Assembly (NCBI GenBank): GCA_037178855.1
Contig: JASJZC010000005.1
Location: 10,540,001 to 10,604,000 of the forward strand
DNA: 64,000 nt
DNA from: Oscheius sp. JU75
Taxonomy: Eukaryota; Nematoda; Chromadorea; Rhabditida; Rhabditidae
Direction: 5' to 3'
Below, one piece after another: positions 44,622 to 56,090 of this stretch (position 1 is its first letter; every line of letters starts with the position of its first letter). The notes below the pieces were generated by a model. It did not search any database. It had not been told where the DNA came from and saw only the letters and a program-made list of their open reading frames with translations. Both the position numbers and the translations under genes were made by a program.

Positions 44622-45464
44622 ACAGTCAAGTATACCTCTGTCTCTAAACCCATTTTACAAATTGTATTACTCTACGATTCTACACGCATTATCTACCCTG
44701 TAAGCACATTCCTTCTCAATAAACAGACTGTTTCTTTGCTAAAAACTGGCAAAGTTCCAAGCCAAGGATACTGTGCGCTGCGCTGTAAACTGGAATGTAA
44801 GGAAGGGAAGTAGGGACGGGTTAACTTTCTATCTCCATTTCTACCAGTTTTTTACTCTTCGGTATAAGTTTGATCCAAGTGGCTAGATCCCTCTGACTTA
44901 AGCTTAGTGCCGCTGTTTTGCCAGGAGTTTTCCTACTCCCGAGGAAGAAACGAGTTTATTTGAGCTGCGCTCGGACTCAAAAAAGGACACAATGGCTTTC
45001 TAATTCAAGTTTATTAGAAAGCAGCAATTATTATTAGACTGAGGTAATTTTCCTAGTTTTTTAGGGCCGTGTTATGCTGACCTTCTCTTTTAGCTGCGGA
45101 CCTCAGGTTTCCTCATCTCGTGAAGCTTCCACTGGAAACTCTCCACACTGCTTCTACCCCTGTTTCTTTCTCTCCAAGGCATGCAACTTTTTAGCTTTGT
45201 TCCGAAATTGTTTGGGACTCATAAACGGTCCAACAGACCTGCTTGCCATTGAATATTTACCCGGAACATAAGTCTTTGCGCCAGAGCTGATCTCCTCACC
45301 GAAAATGTCCTCTCCTAATTGATTGTCTTGTTATTGTTTGGCTCTCTTCTATTACACCGCTTGTTGTTTTATTGTCCAGCGACCTTTTTGCGGATCCGGC
45401 AGATGGCTTGGGCCTGCTGCTGTCTTTCCCCCCGAGCGCTCATTCATCCAGCTTGCACTCAAGG
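44622..45464. other. Intergenic spacer
   Basis: Contains the poly(A) signal of the preceding gene. A plus-strand frame at 45074-45271 has no domain or splice support. Nothing else is seen. Confidence 0.45.
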
Positions 45465-45950
45465 ATGAAGCTCCTTCTCTCTGTCCTCTGCCTAGGATTG
45501 ACTCTTGCCTTTGATAACCCGATCGGAACAAGACCCGAGTTTCTTGAGGTTTGATTCATTTGACTAATTTACAGAGAAGTTCAGACAAACTCGGTGAATT
45601 CGACCTCAGTTCGGGGAGTTGCGACGTGTCGGGACTCGGACCTAGCCAGGTTCATAAACACGGCCATGCAGAGCTATATTCATAACATGGATTCACTGAG
45701 CAGAAGTATTATGGATCAGGTAAGGGGTGACAGAGACAGAGAGACAGGAAGACCCAGACGTAGGTGTTTTCAGATCAGTGCTGCTCGCAAATCCGGTCAA
45801 TGGCTCGTCCATGCCCAGATCATCTCCGGTAGTCGACAGGGTGCCGACTGGCAGACCACTACCAATGCCCCAATCTTTACAGGAAAGGACTACTATGGTT
45901 GCTTCTACCACGATACTCAGACCTACATTCTTGTTCTTCGTGTCTACTAA
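45465..45950 (+). CDS. Small secreted protein, possibly ground-like
   Basis: About 130 residues from exons 45465-45538, 45575-45719 and 45774-45950. A clear signal peptide (MKLLLSVLCLGLTLAF) is followed by TCRDSDLARFINTAMQSYI and, at the C-terminus, YYGCFYHDTQTYILVLRVY. The order of a Cys, a long amphipathic helix and a C-terminal Cys near aromatic residues resembles nematode ground-like domains, but the match is weak. The first donor (GA|GTTTCT) is unusual; it is chosen because it alone keeps the frame. Intron 2 contains GACAGAGACAGAGAGACAGG. AATAAA lies at about 45967. Confidence 0.6.
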
Positions 45951-46250
45951 TAGGGTGTGACTTCCTAATAAATTTGCTTCACAGTCCTTGAAAGAGAGAC
46001 AGAAACAAAGCACAGAACAGTCAAAAATTGTTGATAGATTATTGCCGGTTTGGTCATCATGATTCACAGAGTCCTGCCTATTTCCAGCACATTGAGTGTT
46101 CTTCGACAGTTCTGTCTGTTCCCATTCATGCGAGGCTACTCCAATTGATACCACATTCAACGCTGAACACTCCTCGCGCCAGATTATGCTAATCGGCCTC
46201 TATATCATTGTCAGTTGATTCGATTGAACACAGTCTGAAACAAAGTCGTG

Positions 46251-48002
46251 ATGGGAAAGTTTCGATACTTGTTACTGACATTGGCAGCCTTTTCTTCGGG
46301 ATTTGTGTACTGTAATAGAGTAGCGTTTAACTTTACAGTAATCTGTCAAGAGCCGACGAATCCAACTGAGAGGCCAGGTACTGAGCCGAATATACGGAAC
46401 GTATTCTTTAGATTACTACCTGAAGGATGGAGCCAACAAGGCGTGGATGTTCATGGCTAGCGCCATTGGTACGACGTTGGGACCGATTCCGTTAAACTGG
46501 GCATACAAGCTGGAAACCAGGTGGGTGAAAGACATAGAGACAGAGAAACAGAGAGACAGAAAAGTAAAGAGACAGGGAGACAGAGAGAGTACTGTCCTAG
46601 ATTCACCATCATTCTCTACGGTCTAATGTCCGTCCTAGCTGCAAGTTTCTATCCCCTGGCTGATTCTATGGGCTACAAGCCAGCATTCATCTCCCGTTTC
46701 TTCTCAGTAAGTCTACCCTTCTTTGCCAACAAACAGTATAGGGCTTTGCCTTCGCCGGTCAAATGCACATTTCCAACGAGCTAACTCTACGCTGGGCTCG
46801 AAAAGACGAAACCTCTTTCTTCTTCGCGGTTCTGCTGTCCACGTCCCAGCTTGGTCCTCTGGTAGCCATGGCTCTCGGTGGCGAGATGTGTTCCTCGTCT
46901 CTTGGCTGGGAGTGGACCTACTACGTCCTGGCGTTCTTCACAGCTGTCATCACAGCTGTTTTGTGTGTTCTCTACTCAGACGATGTTGTCAACAACAAGT
47001 GAGATCGGAACAAACGTTCGCATGGGAAACAGATTGCTTTTTTTCAGGTTCTGTTCAGAAGACGAAATCAAAGAGATCATAAAAGGAAAGACACCTCATT
47101 CTAAGGAGAAGGCTCCAGTTCCGCATATCGCATTGCTGACCGACAAGGGAGTGATGGCTTGTTTCCTACTGTTTTGTGGATACTACTTTGGCTAGTCACT
47201 GTCAGTGCCATTGTCTTTAATACAGTTTTTTCAGGCATGATGCTCTACCAAATGTACAGTCCCACCTTCATCAAACAAGTATGCCATCAAATCATCTATC
47301 CACAAATTTTTCGATTTGAAGGTCCTCAACTTCACAGTCCGAGAAACTGGCTGGTTCTCTGGTATCCCTATGCTCATCGCCATTGTCATCAAGATAGCAT
47401 TGGGAAAGGTACTTGACCACGGATGGGGTCTCTCTCAAAAGTGGAGATTCTTTGGTCCACTGATCGTACTTGAAGGACTGAGCACTGTTTTCATTTTCCT
47501 CACTGGTATAGTAGGAATATCCAGTTGCTAATCAGACAAAAAGTTTTAGGCCGAAAGTAGAGTCATCGCTCTGGTCAACATGTTACTCTTTGCTTCGATT
47601 CATGCCTTCGTACCGGTTATCTATGGAAGAACACTTCAAATTGTAAGAATCGTTCCTGACTCTGTCTCTTTGTCTTTCTTTCTTCTTGACTATCCCTGTG
47701 ACTCTCTTTAGATCTGCGGTCAACACGCTCACTTCGCCCTCAATCTGAACATCCTACTGGCCGGTCTCGTTCAAATCCTCCTCCCAGGAGGAGTTCATCT
47801 GCTCACACCGGACAATTCTAAGGAAGAGGTATGAGACGAGAAACTTCCAAATTGCTTGCCCTTGCAGTGGAGCCGTCTCTTCTACATCGTTGCCGGAATC
47901 TGTGTTCTCACTTCAGCGATCTATGTACTTTTTGCCGAGCCAAAAACTGCTAAATGGGCACAAGTGAGAGAGAAGGAGGAGAAGAATGATAGTTGTGAAT
48001 AA
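46251..48002 (+). CDS. SLC17-type major facilitator transporter
   Basis: Multi-pass membrane transporter of the nematode SLC17-like (sialin/vesicular anion) group. About ten exons encode MGKFRYLLLTLAAFSSGF and NRVAFNFTVICQEP (typical first helix and N-glycosylated loop). YYLKDGANKAWMFMASAIGT, SRFFS-GFAFAGQMHISNE, YQMYSPTFIKQVLNF and ETGWFSGIPMLIAIVIKIAL follow. ALNLNILLAGLVQILLPGG and SRLFYIVAGICVLTSAIYVL form the last helices. The tail is short and charged (REKEEKNDSCE). Substrate unknown. The TAA stop lies inside an AATAAA (47998-48003). Confidence 0.85.
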
Positions 48003-48364
48003 ATGGTTTTAACTAGTTAGTGTTTCTCTGTCCGGTGATGCACATACCAATACAAGTCACGGACGTTTGTGTCTATTGGCAAGATGCCAGCCGCTCCTTT
48101 TTCCCTCCTCTCAAATGTTTATCCGTCTCCTATTATGAGCTTAGCGACAGTGACGGAGACAACTGTCTTCCCAGATATTTTCAGCCAAAAGATAAGAGGA
48201 ACGAAACATAACAGAAGCTCGTTCTGCAGAATGGAGCACGCGGGTCCATGTTGTTGTTTTCGGCCCCCCCAGTCCAGTATAAAAAGACACGTGAGAGAGC
48301 TTGGAAAGATCAATTTTCCTTCCTCTTTCACCCCCAAAACTTCAAAAAATGTCCTATTACAGCA

Positions 48365-49540
48365 ATGATACGCCAGATAGCTGCTACCCGCTTCGTCAAA
48401 ATCCCTGAAAAGTGAGTTCATTTCTTAGTACCTTGAACTGCAAAATCACGTGGCTTCGCGGATGGTCAACAACCTCTGGCCGTTTGCCTTCCGCGTTCAA
48501 TTTTGTGTCCCCCCAAAAAGAGTGGAGTAGCTGTGAGAATGTTACACAGTGCTATTTGAATCCGGTTCGGCTGAAAAAGTGACGAGAGACCTGAAAAAGA
48601 GACGGAGAAGTGTTCCAGAGAGTCATGAGGAACGATTTCGCAACTATTGGGGCCACCCCAAAGTTTCGAAACCTAGAGTCTTTGTCTTATTTCTTGCCTT
48701 ACTCTTTCCATTAAACGGACGCAAAGCTAGAGTGACCGTCCAAAGCAAGTCCGTGTTGGACAAAAGTAAGCACCTTCTTTTTCCAACCACAATTTCAGTG
48801 TTTTCCGCTCCAGTGAAGAGCCACACTTTAGAACTTTTTTTCATCATCTTTTTTGACGAAACATTGTAAAATACTCATTTAGTTACCTATCCTCAGCTCT
48901 TCTTCCTGTGTCACGTCCAGGCAGCGCGATTAACTCGCATCTGTTTACTTGTTCGTTTTGTTGTTTGCGGACAGTGGATGGGCAAAACGTAGGTGAAGTG
49001 TCTGTTGTTTTCGGGCAAAAACTGCCGGCTTTTCTCGGAAACCGAGGCTATTTTCCACTGGAAAAGAGAGATTTTTGAAATTGCATTTCAGACTAGCTGT
49101 CCGAGCCATGAGTGGAACCTATGGAGATGGAGTTGGAAGAGTAGGTCACTCTCAGTTTTTAGAAGCTACAATTTTTGGGGAGGAGGGTCAGGAGGATCCA
49201 TTCGTGACGCTGGAGGAATATTTGGAAAGATGGAGGCTGCCAGAGAGGGAGAGTACTTCTTAAAAAAGGTAGGAGAGAGAGACAGAGAGATAGAGAGAGA
49301 GTCTTCTTTTCAGGAGAAGGAAACTATGGCATATTTCCGCGAGCACCTCGAGGAAGAGATCCAACATCACAAGGAACTGATGGAGCGTTCAGCTATCGTA
49401 AGTTTAGCGAGCGTCTCGCATCAGATCACGGTCCGATTTTGCAGGCGATGGAAGAAAGTAAGAAAGCGTTGGCCGAACTGACTACCCGACAAGCCGCTCA
49501 AAAAGGACAACAGCAGCAGCACAAGACTGCCCGGATGTAA
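48365..49540 (+). CDS. mai-2: Mitochondrial ATPase inhibitor IF1
   Basis: Small protein that blocks reverse hydrolysis by F1Fo-ATP synthase when matrix pH falls. Exons: 48365-48411, 49092-about 49145, about 49188-49268, 49314-49397, 49445-49540. The N-terminus MIRQIAATRFVKIP is a probable presequence. The inhibitory core GSGGSIRDAGGIFGKMEAAR is followed by EYFLKKEKETMAYFREHLEE and IQHHKELMERS, with the His-rich pH-sensing segment of the coiled coil. The tail is Gln-rich (QKGQQQQHKTARM). Intron 1 is 680 bp. The exon 2-3 junction was set by reading frame (VG-RVGGSGG) and is the least certain point. Confidence 0.93.
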
Positions 49541-49597
49541 ATAGTCAAAAGAATTACTGTATTTTTGTACTGGTGTGTGTAAATAGTGAGAGTGAGA

Positions 49598-50261
49598 TCA
49601 TTTTCCTCGTGGAGCATTGCATCCTCCTAGTTGATAACTGCTTCCGGCTGAGCCACAGTCACAGTAGTAGCGAGGGGTGTAGCCGACGTAGTCGTAAATT
49701 CGCCCTCCTGAAATATAGGCTGGTTGGGAAGGAACAGAGCTACTCCCTTCTCTCTGTTCCCCTGTCTCTCTGCCCTTTTCTCTCTGTCTCTTTTCCTCTA
49801 GGGTCATCGTTAGAAAACTCACTGCATTCTGTCTGATACGCCGTCTGCCATTGTCCATTGTAGTAGACACTATTGTATCCCTCCTGTCTCGGGATTTGGT
49901 TAATATTACTGTATCCGTAGTAGTAGCTGCTCCCATAGCCTGAGTTCCCATAGTTGTAGCCATTTCCTCCAACTACTGACCCCGTATTATCATTCGGACC
50001 AGAGTGATAATAGTAGGTGCGATCGTTTCCTACACGGTGGTAGGTCAAGTAGGGTCTGCCCTGGAGCTGATTTATTAAATCTGAAGAAGACTTATGATAT
50101 TTTAATTGTTTTTTCATACCGCTGAGATGAATTCCGTCAGACTCGTGGGGTTCATCGTCACAGTCTATCGTTGCTACTGAACAGAGATAAATTGATGTGT
50201 AAGATTGGAAAATTACCGAGAGTGGCTAGTAGAATGAAAAGATGGAAGCGATTGAACATTT
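49598..50261 (-). CDS. Secreted Tyr/Gly/Asn-rich protein with Cys C-terminus
   Basis: Four exons. A signal peptide (MFNRFHLFILLATLVATIDC) is followed by DDEPHESDGIHLSDLINQLQ, then a Tyr/Gly/Asn-rich stretch (GNGYNYGNSGYGSSYYYGYS). A C-terminal Cys cluster reads YYCDCGSAGSSYQLGGC. The composition suggests an extracellular matrix or cuticle-associated protein. The Cys spacing is faintly like the nematode CX module, but this is not secure. It is convergent with mai-2: the stops are 58 bp apart. Confidence 0.65.
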
Positions 50262-50949
50262 TGGGCGAGCAATAGGGAAACATGAATTAGCGACAGGGCT
50301 TTATGCTGGCTGAAATGGAAACTATTCGCCTAATGGTCACATTACAACGGGTTCTTGACCAAACTGTTGCTGCTAGTGCGGAGACCAAACGATAGAAAGT
50401 CGGGAAGTTACAAACAAGGAGACTGAAACAGGGAGAGAGACAGAGAAACAGAGAGACAGGAGCGACAGAGCTACAGGAGAGGCAGAGAGATAGAGAAACA
50501 GAGACAGACAGAGATGAAAACCAATCCGTGAAGCTGATTATATGAGTCACGGTGATAGAAAAGTAAATCATTTTCGAATGTTTTGATTCTTTGAATCTCC
50601 TTTTTGGATCCTTTTCTACGCAATCCAGTTTCGTGGCAAGTAGCGGTGAATTTAGGATGAGCTGGATTGTTTCAAAAGAATAGGAAGCTTGTTGCTCAAT
50701 CTTTCGCGGGGCGAGAGGCTGTCGCTGTGGGAAAATGAGGTCAATCACCTTTCTTTCAGGAAGAGACAGAAGGACAGAGATACAGACAGATCGTGCTATC
50801 TTTGAACTGTCTTCTTCGTCTTGTCATTGAAGCAAGAAATACTTAAAGACTGGGAGATTACCACTAAACCTTTATGATACCCAAAACAATACAGTGAGAA
50901 AGAGAACAAGGATCTACCACAACGTCCGTCTTACAGCTTTGCTAGTTCG
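50262..50949. other. Spacer with GACAGAGA tract
   Basis: A tract at about 50420-50515 consists of GAGACAGAGAAACAGAGAGACAG-type units. A minus-strand open frame (50287-50748) runs through this tract and has no domain; it is not supported as a gene. Confidence 0.45.
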
Positions 50950-51180
50950 CTAGTCCCTTTTAGTTCGGGTAGAGTCTTCGAAGACTGTCCGAGAGTACGG
51001 GTCGAGCTCGATCCCGTACTCATGGACAATCTTCTCCAGATCTTCGAGAGCTTCTTTACATAGGCTGAAGGTGAAGAAGACGACAATGACACCGACGTAG
51101 ATCAGATCCAAGGCAAGTTTAAAAGCCTCTTCCCTAGTGAGGTCTTCTGTACCGATAGCCATTGAGATTGTATTAGCCAT
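50950..51180 (-). CDS. Last exon of a small predicted membrane protein
   Basis: The open frame encodes about 76 residues: a single membrane span (ALDLIYVGVIVVFFTFSLC), then a charged helix ALEDLEKIVHEYGIELDPYS and a basic end. The first in-frame ATG is at 51180, but a CGGTACAG acceptor inside the frame and a pyrimidine tract upstream suggest it is the 3' exon of a longer gene. LEDLEKIVHEYGI resembles LANFEKILTYYGI at about 51550, hinting at a paralogous neighbour. Function unknown. Confidence 0.4.
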   Translation of the reverse strand: MANTISMAIGTEDLTREEAFKLALDLIYVGVIVVFFTFSLCKEALEDLEKIVHEYGIELDPYSRTVFEDSTRTKRD

Positions 51181-51460
51181 GGGAGTTAGAGAGACATAAA
51201 GACAGAATGACAGAGAGATAGAGAGACAGAGAGGCAGGGAGATAGGAAAACAAGGAAACAGAGAGGGGAAGAAAAATCAAAAGTTGCGACCGAGAGACTA
51301 TTGAGGCAATGAGAGAGCACTAGAAAAAGAATTTCCAAACAGAAATCGACTGTTGATTTTCTATACTTGGTCTTTCAGAAAGAGATACAACAAATTATTT
51401 ATGTCCACTTTCATAAAATTGAACTTCAATACCAGACGATAGCCACCAGTCTAGCACTTT

Positions 51461-52115
51461 CTAATTTGTCTTCTTCTGCTTCCAGCTGCTGTAGTACTCG
51501 AACACAACGAGCAATGTCCACCATTGCCCTGCAGCACAGTATTTGGGTGGATTCCGTAATAAGTCAGAATCTTCTCGAAATTGGCCAGGGTGTCCTGTGA
51601 GCGCCGATGATTCAAACGAAACAACAGACACATAATTGTGCAGTCCAAAAAACCGTGGACGATTGACCAAATCTCCTCGAAAGAGTGGTGTCATGAAGCT
51701 GTTGCTGTCTCTCTTTCTCTTACCTGGGACAGTGATCTAAGCTGCATCTGGATAGGATAGAGTACGTTCGGCGACCGCATTCCAAGGCGTTCTCATACCA
51801 TCTCACTGTAGCCAGAACGAATTTCGACTCGTGCACCTGATCTGCCAGGACGAAGATTTTGAACAAACCGAGCATTTGAAATAGGAGGTAGGCTCAAAGA
51901 GTGAAGACAAACCTCGTACCAGGCCGGATGGAACATCGCCAACAGGAATGACAGGTAGATGACGTCGACCAGGAAGACAGCAACGGGCTCTCCGATCTTG
52001 TAGGGGTAGAACTTGAGCAACTTTGAAAGACTCGAATCAGAGAAACATTGAGAAAGGATAGAAAAAAGAAATGAGAAGGAAGAGGACGTGACTGAGTACA
52101 CGATATGACCAGATG
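51461..52115 (-). CDS. Predicted small membrane protein; exon frames uncertain
   Basis: A span-containing exon (about 51913-52020, YPYKIGEPVAVFLVDVIYLS then FLLAMFHPAWYE) joins in phase to VHESKFVLATVRWYENALEC and CSLDHCP. The last exon has two competing open frames: one ends WWTLLVVFEYYSSWKQKKTN, stop near 51461. The other contains LANFEKILTYYGIHPNTVLQ, similar to the neighbour at 50950. The second similarity argues that this is a paralogue, but the splice phases favour the first frame. Family not recognised. Confidence 0.35.
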
Positions 52116-52427
52116 CATGACCCCGACGATGTTGTCACGTTGGACATAAAAGACAAATTGCTTAAGAAACAGAGAGACAGAGAAACAGCGACATGAGACG
52201 AGAGGAAGTCATAGTGAATGAATGACAGGACCTTATGACAGGAGAGAGAAGCAAAATGAACACAAACTTTGGTTAGTTTATGAACACTAACGATAGAATT
52301 TAGATGAGTCACAGTGAGTAGAAAGCTCCTCTTTCCTATAAGACAGTAAATCATTTACAAATGTTTATTTTCAATAGGTTCTTCCTCAGATTTTTTTTTC
52401 GTGAGCAATACGAGTTTCTTTAGACAA

Positions 52428-52500
52428 TACTTGCCACTGGCACAAATCATATTCGGTCCGTACTTTTTGCAATCCTCGTCAGTTTTGTATGGAAAAAACC
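52428..52500 (-). pseudogene. Second copy of a Cys-peptide repeat unit
   Basis: The minus strand encodes KTDEDCKKYGPNMICASGKYC, closely matching NDEDCKKYGYNMFC in the adjacent gene. No signal-peptide exon is attached. It could be an alternative 3' exon or a decayed tandem duplicate. Confidence 0.45.
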
Positions 52501-52529
52501 CTTCTCATGAGACATCAACGATGGTATGT

Positions 52530-52802
52530 TCAGCATCTGCTGTTCAAAGAGACAGAGGCTCTATTCGATCTTCCTCTCTCAGATGCGTTTATCCATCTCG
52601 ATTCGAGGTATACGGCTGAAGATTGGAAGAGTCCATTGTCACAGAACATGTTGTATCCGTACTTCTTGCAATCTTCGTCATTCATACAGGACTTCCCATT
52701 GCCAACAATGGCCCTAGCTAGAGAGACCAGCATGAGGACAAGAATCTAAAGTGTTATGGCTTCAAGAAGAGCTGCTTAGGCTACCAAGAGGAGGAGACGC
52801 AT
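52530..52802 (-). CDS. Small secreted Cys-containing peptide
   Basis: Two exons: 52785-52802 encodes only MRLLLL, and 52530-52745 continues ILVLMLVSLARA, giving a strong signal peptide. The mature part starts near IVGNGKSCMNDEDCKKYGYN then MFCDNG, with Cys spacing C-x5-C-x8-C. A Ser/Arg-rich tail follows. The odd Cys count, and the extra Cys in the homologous unit just downstream (C-x8-C-x4-C), suggest the true 3' end may use that second unit. Secreted; function unknown. Confidence 0.55.
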
Positions 52803-53125
52803 GTTGCCGAATGAGACAGGATCTGTCTATCGACTCATATAAGTCTTCCTGGCTCTTGGTATGGGGGAAATAATACCAATAGATCAGTGCGTCTGAACTA
52901 CTTCTCATTCTCTCGTGATATAGTCCCTTTCTGAGCAATGTGACAGACTGAGAGGCTGATTAAAAGGTAGTATTACTGATTTATTACCAAGAACATTTAG
53001 AACAAAAGCGACTATTGCGGCTAACACTAGGCTCAAAACAACAGAGCTACAGGTTCAAATATACACGGATAGGATTGATATTGATAAGCTTGTTAGGGGA
53101 TGGAATAGACATTGCAAATGAGCTA

Positions 53126-53502
53126 TTATTTGTAGGCATAGCCGATGCCATACAAGTTATCCAGTAGTGAACGTTTGGACATCTGGACTGGACGGAGTTT
53201 GTGGGTCTGGGGCTCAAAATCGGAGGTACTGATGGGTGCTCGGAGGAGAACTCGGACCTGAAAATGTGGCACTTGAAACAGAGAGACAGAGACAGGGAGC
53301 TCACATGTTTCATCGGAGGTTCTAGAGGCACAATGTCCGACTGGAAAGCTTCAGCTTCAGCCGGTTCTACTGCCTCCAAAATGATAGGTAGGGCTGATTG
53401 TGTTGACATGTCAATACACACAAATAGCGTCACGAGGGATAAAAGCTGAAAGACCAGTTTATAAAAGCCACCCTGATTGCATAAACATACATGGAGGAGC
53501 AT
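53126..53502 (-). CDS. Probable neuropeptide-like precursor
   Basis: Three exons in perfect phase (53491-53502, 53305-53445, 53126-53257) encode about 94 residues. A signal peptide (MLLHLLSLVTLFVCIDMST) is followed by an acidic spacer (EPAEAEAFQSD), with a single dibasic site near the end. Cleavage after QMSKR would release SLLDNLYGIGYAYK. The pattern LDxLxGxG followed by an aromatic residue recalls orcokinin-like peptides of the C. elegans nlp-14/nlp-15 type. A single peptide and the lack of flanking repeats are unlike those genes. Intron 2 contains TCTCTGTCTC. Confidence 0.6.
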
Positions 53503-54492
53503 CTGGCTTACTGGAGAGTGCGAGAGATCCGGCTCAAACAAGCCCCAGGCCTTTTATATGGAGACAGCCACGCCCAGTGAGTGAGGCACGCCTTCTTCTC
53601 TCAATTAAGACGCTGAAAAGTGAGGGGAATAGAGTATGGGAAAGGAGACAGAATGGGTCCAGAAAACATGGGAACTTGGTGATGAAGTAGGGCGGGGATG
53701 TGAACTGTCTGTGGTTATGATTAGAGCGAGTCAGACATGTCTAGGTTCCAATAGACTCTTTTCTTAACATTGGGTGGGATAAACTGTACAGTCTCATCTG
53801 CTAGCTTAGCAGACAACGAAAGAATACCACCATTTTTATTAAGACCGATAGAAAGATAACAATAGGTCATTGTGGAAGAATCCAACCGGTTTCATTGATT
53901 CCGAACTTTTCGAAGCACTCTAGACTATTCAATTTATCGAACTGCTCGTGATTTTGATAGTTGAACCCGTCTTCACCTTTTACCTAGATGCCTATACGAA
54001 TTTGGAAACGTTTTGAGGATTTACGAACAACACCAACAGATCCATCCCCTTGGTCCAAAGTACTGATCCGAAAATGGTTATTCAGAAACCGGGCTGTACG
54101 GAAGGACTCAGGGTCGTCTATGTAGCATTTTTTGTCTCTGCCTATCTACTCGGAGCTAAAAATTTTCAATATCAGTGAAGATGTTCACGCTTTGCCAATT
54201 TTGTTTCCAGCTAGATGACTGAATATTCAATGCTTGCACGTTATCTACCAGATTCCAAGAAGTGAATGGCCCAATCCTTGTTCTATAAACTCTTCTGAGC
54301 TCAATTCTCCGATCACAGACATCCCCTAATCGGACTGCTACATAACCTCCTCAAGTTATTATCTCCATATCCCCGTTCTCTCTCAAATGATTCACTGGCT
54401 GCTTACTGCCTTCCGAATGAGCAAAGTTCAAAGAGGGATTTCCTCTCGTCCTAATTGATCTCTCACTCTTCGTCGCTGAGAGCTTGTTACAT
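53503..54492. other. Intergenic region
   Basis: No splice-supported coding frame. It includes the promoter of the minus-strand peptide gene (CTTTTATATGG near 53551). Confidence 0.45.
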
Positions 54493-54888
54493 GTTCGAAG
54501 AAGCCAGAGTGGAAATTGTAGAGAGACAGGGGGGTTGCGATGATAACAGTTTCACCTTTCTGAAATACTGATCCTTTTTTTTAGAAGACATTAGAAAGCT
54601 GTCAAGGTATCTCTTCGGACTCACTCTGTCTCTCTGTCTCTCTATCTTTTTGAACTTGACACTCTTTGGCGTGATCTCCTAGTCCGTGATGGATGTACTC
54701 ATTTCCGCTGGACTAAAGATTGCCAGAAAAGCTATTCAGGAGCAGGGTCAAGAGGACGAGTGTTCGTTAGTATTCTAGCGAGGACGCGGGGGTCCAATTA
54801 CCAACAAGTTATCTATGGGTTGCTGGAAAAAAAGAGCAAGAAGGTGGTCTGGAGAATGGGAATAAGATGGAAGAGCTTTGGAAAATAG
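54493..54888 (+). CDS. Candidate small gene, low support
   Basis: Three exons (54493-54519, 54585-54606, 54683-54888) with standard donors and acceptors add up to 84 codons plus a stop. The product starts MFEEARVEI and contains SCQGVRDGCTHFRWTKDC, with a basic C-terminus (KKSKKVVWRMGIRWKSFGK). There is no signal peptide or known domain. The exact phase fit could be chance. Confidence 0.25.
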
Positions 54889-56090
54889 AAAGACAGTGAC
54901 AGAGCGACTAAGGGACTGAGAGACAGAGAGTCAGAGAGACAGCGATACTGAGAGATTGAGAGCTTGTCCACCTTCTAGTCATGTCTAGTTTTGATTGACC
55001 TGTATTGCCTCTATGTCAGTCTCGGTCACCTTTTGGTTTGATTAGTTTTTTTTTACAGTAGGCTGACAGACTGTCGACAGAGAGGTATTGTTCAATCTGA
55101 AACGGTGACTCTTTGCTATTTTCTCACGGCTACTATCTCTGAAAATCGGTACCTACCACCTATCTGATCGGAATGGTTTGACTGACATGACTACTCTTCC
55201 CTGTACTCTGTCCCTGTCTCTTCCCCTCTACTTGTCTTCAAACCATTTATTTTCTTGAATTGAGCAATTACCAATGAAATAATAGTTCTACCCTCCTACA
55301 CACAAGCATATTAGACAGACTGAGCCATCTAATGATCACATAACTCTTCTTGGTCTTTCATTATTGTCTGTTTTCCGCCCTTCATCATAAATCAGAAGAA
55401 TGCGAGCCAAAGATTCTAGGTAGTCTGAGATGAACTTCATTAGTCGATTTGTATTCTTGGAAAGAGGGTTCCAAGAGGAGGAGGAGACTTGTACAAGATG
55501 GGTCAAAAATAGAGGAGAGGGACTCTAATGCGCATTAGAAAACGGATGACCGTCAAAGAGAGGAGCGAATGTGCACACCTCGCGGAGCAGAAGATCAGTC
55601 TCGTGACCAAGGTTCGGGAGAGTTGCAGCTGTGATGTCTTTTCACATTGCTTGCAATAACATTTTTGAGATGTTCTGTTAGGATGGAAATCGAGGAACGA
55701 GCACCTTAGCTTACTAGACTATCATACATTGAAAGAGACATAGAAACAGAGAGACTACCAGTCAAAGGAAATCCAGCAAAAAAAGACCATGACGTGCACT
55801 TTTGCTTATCTTTGCTCAGACCAGCTCAGAAATGACCGTCTTCTTTTTTGATCTGAAGAACTGTTCGTATTCTTATCATTGCTTATTTAGCACGACCTGA
55901 TCGCCTTCCGTGATGCTGCTGAATCCGCTGAGCTCGACTTATTTACGCCAAAAGGGCTCCTTTTGCAGAGCAGAAGCTCCCCTGATTAGTCAGACCCTGA
56001 TCCCTGTTTTCTGGTCTGTTTCAGCTCGACAACAATCAAAAAATGTTTATGAGGGGAACCGGGAAAGTTGGGGAAAACAAGAAAAAGAGT
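54889..56090. other. Intergenic region
   Basis: GACAGAGAGTCAGAGAGACAG tract at 54890-54960. Otherwise no coding signal. Confidence 0.45.

Noticed and set aside
48069-48368. Frames between the SLC17 gene and mai-2
   Set aside because: Both strands are open in short frames; the only supported coding sequence is the mai-2 first exon at 48365.
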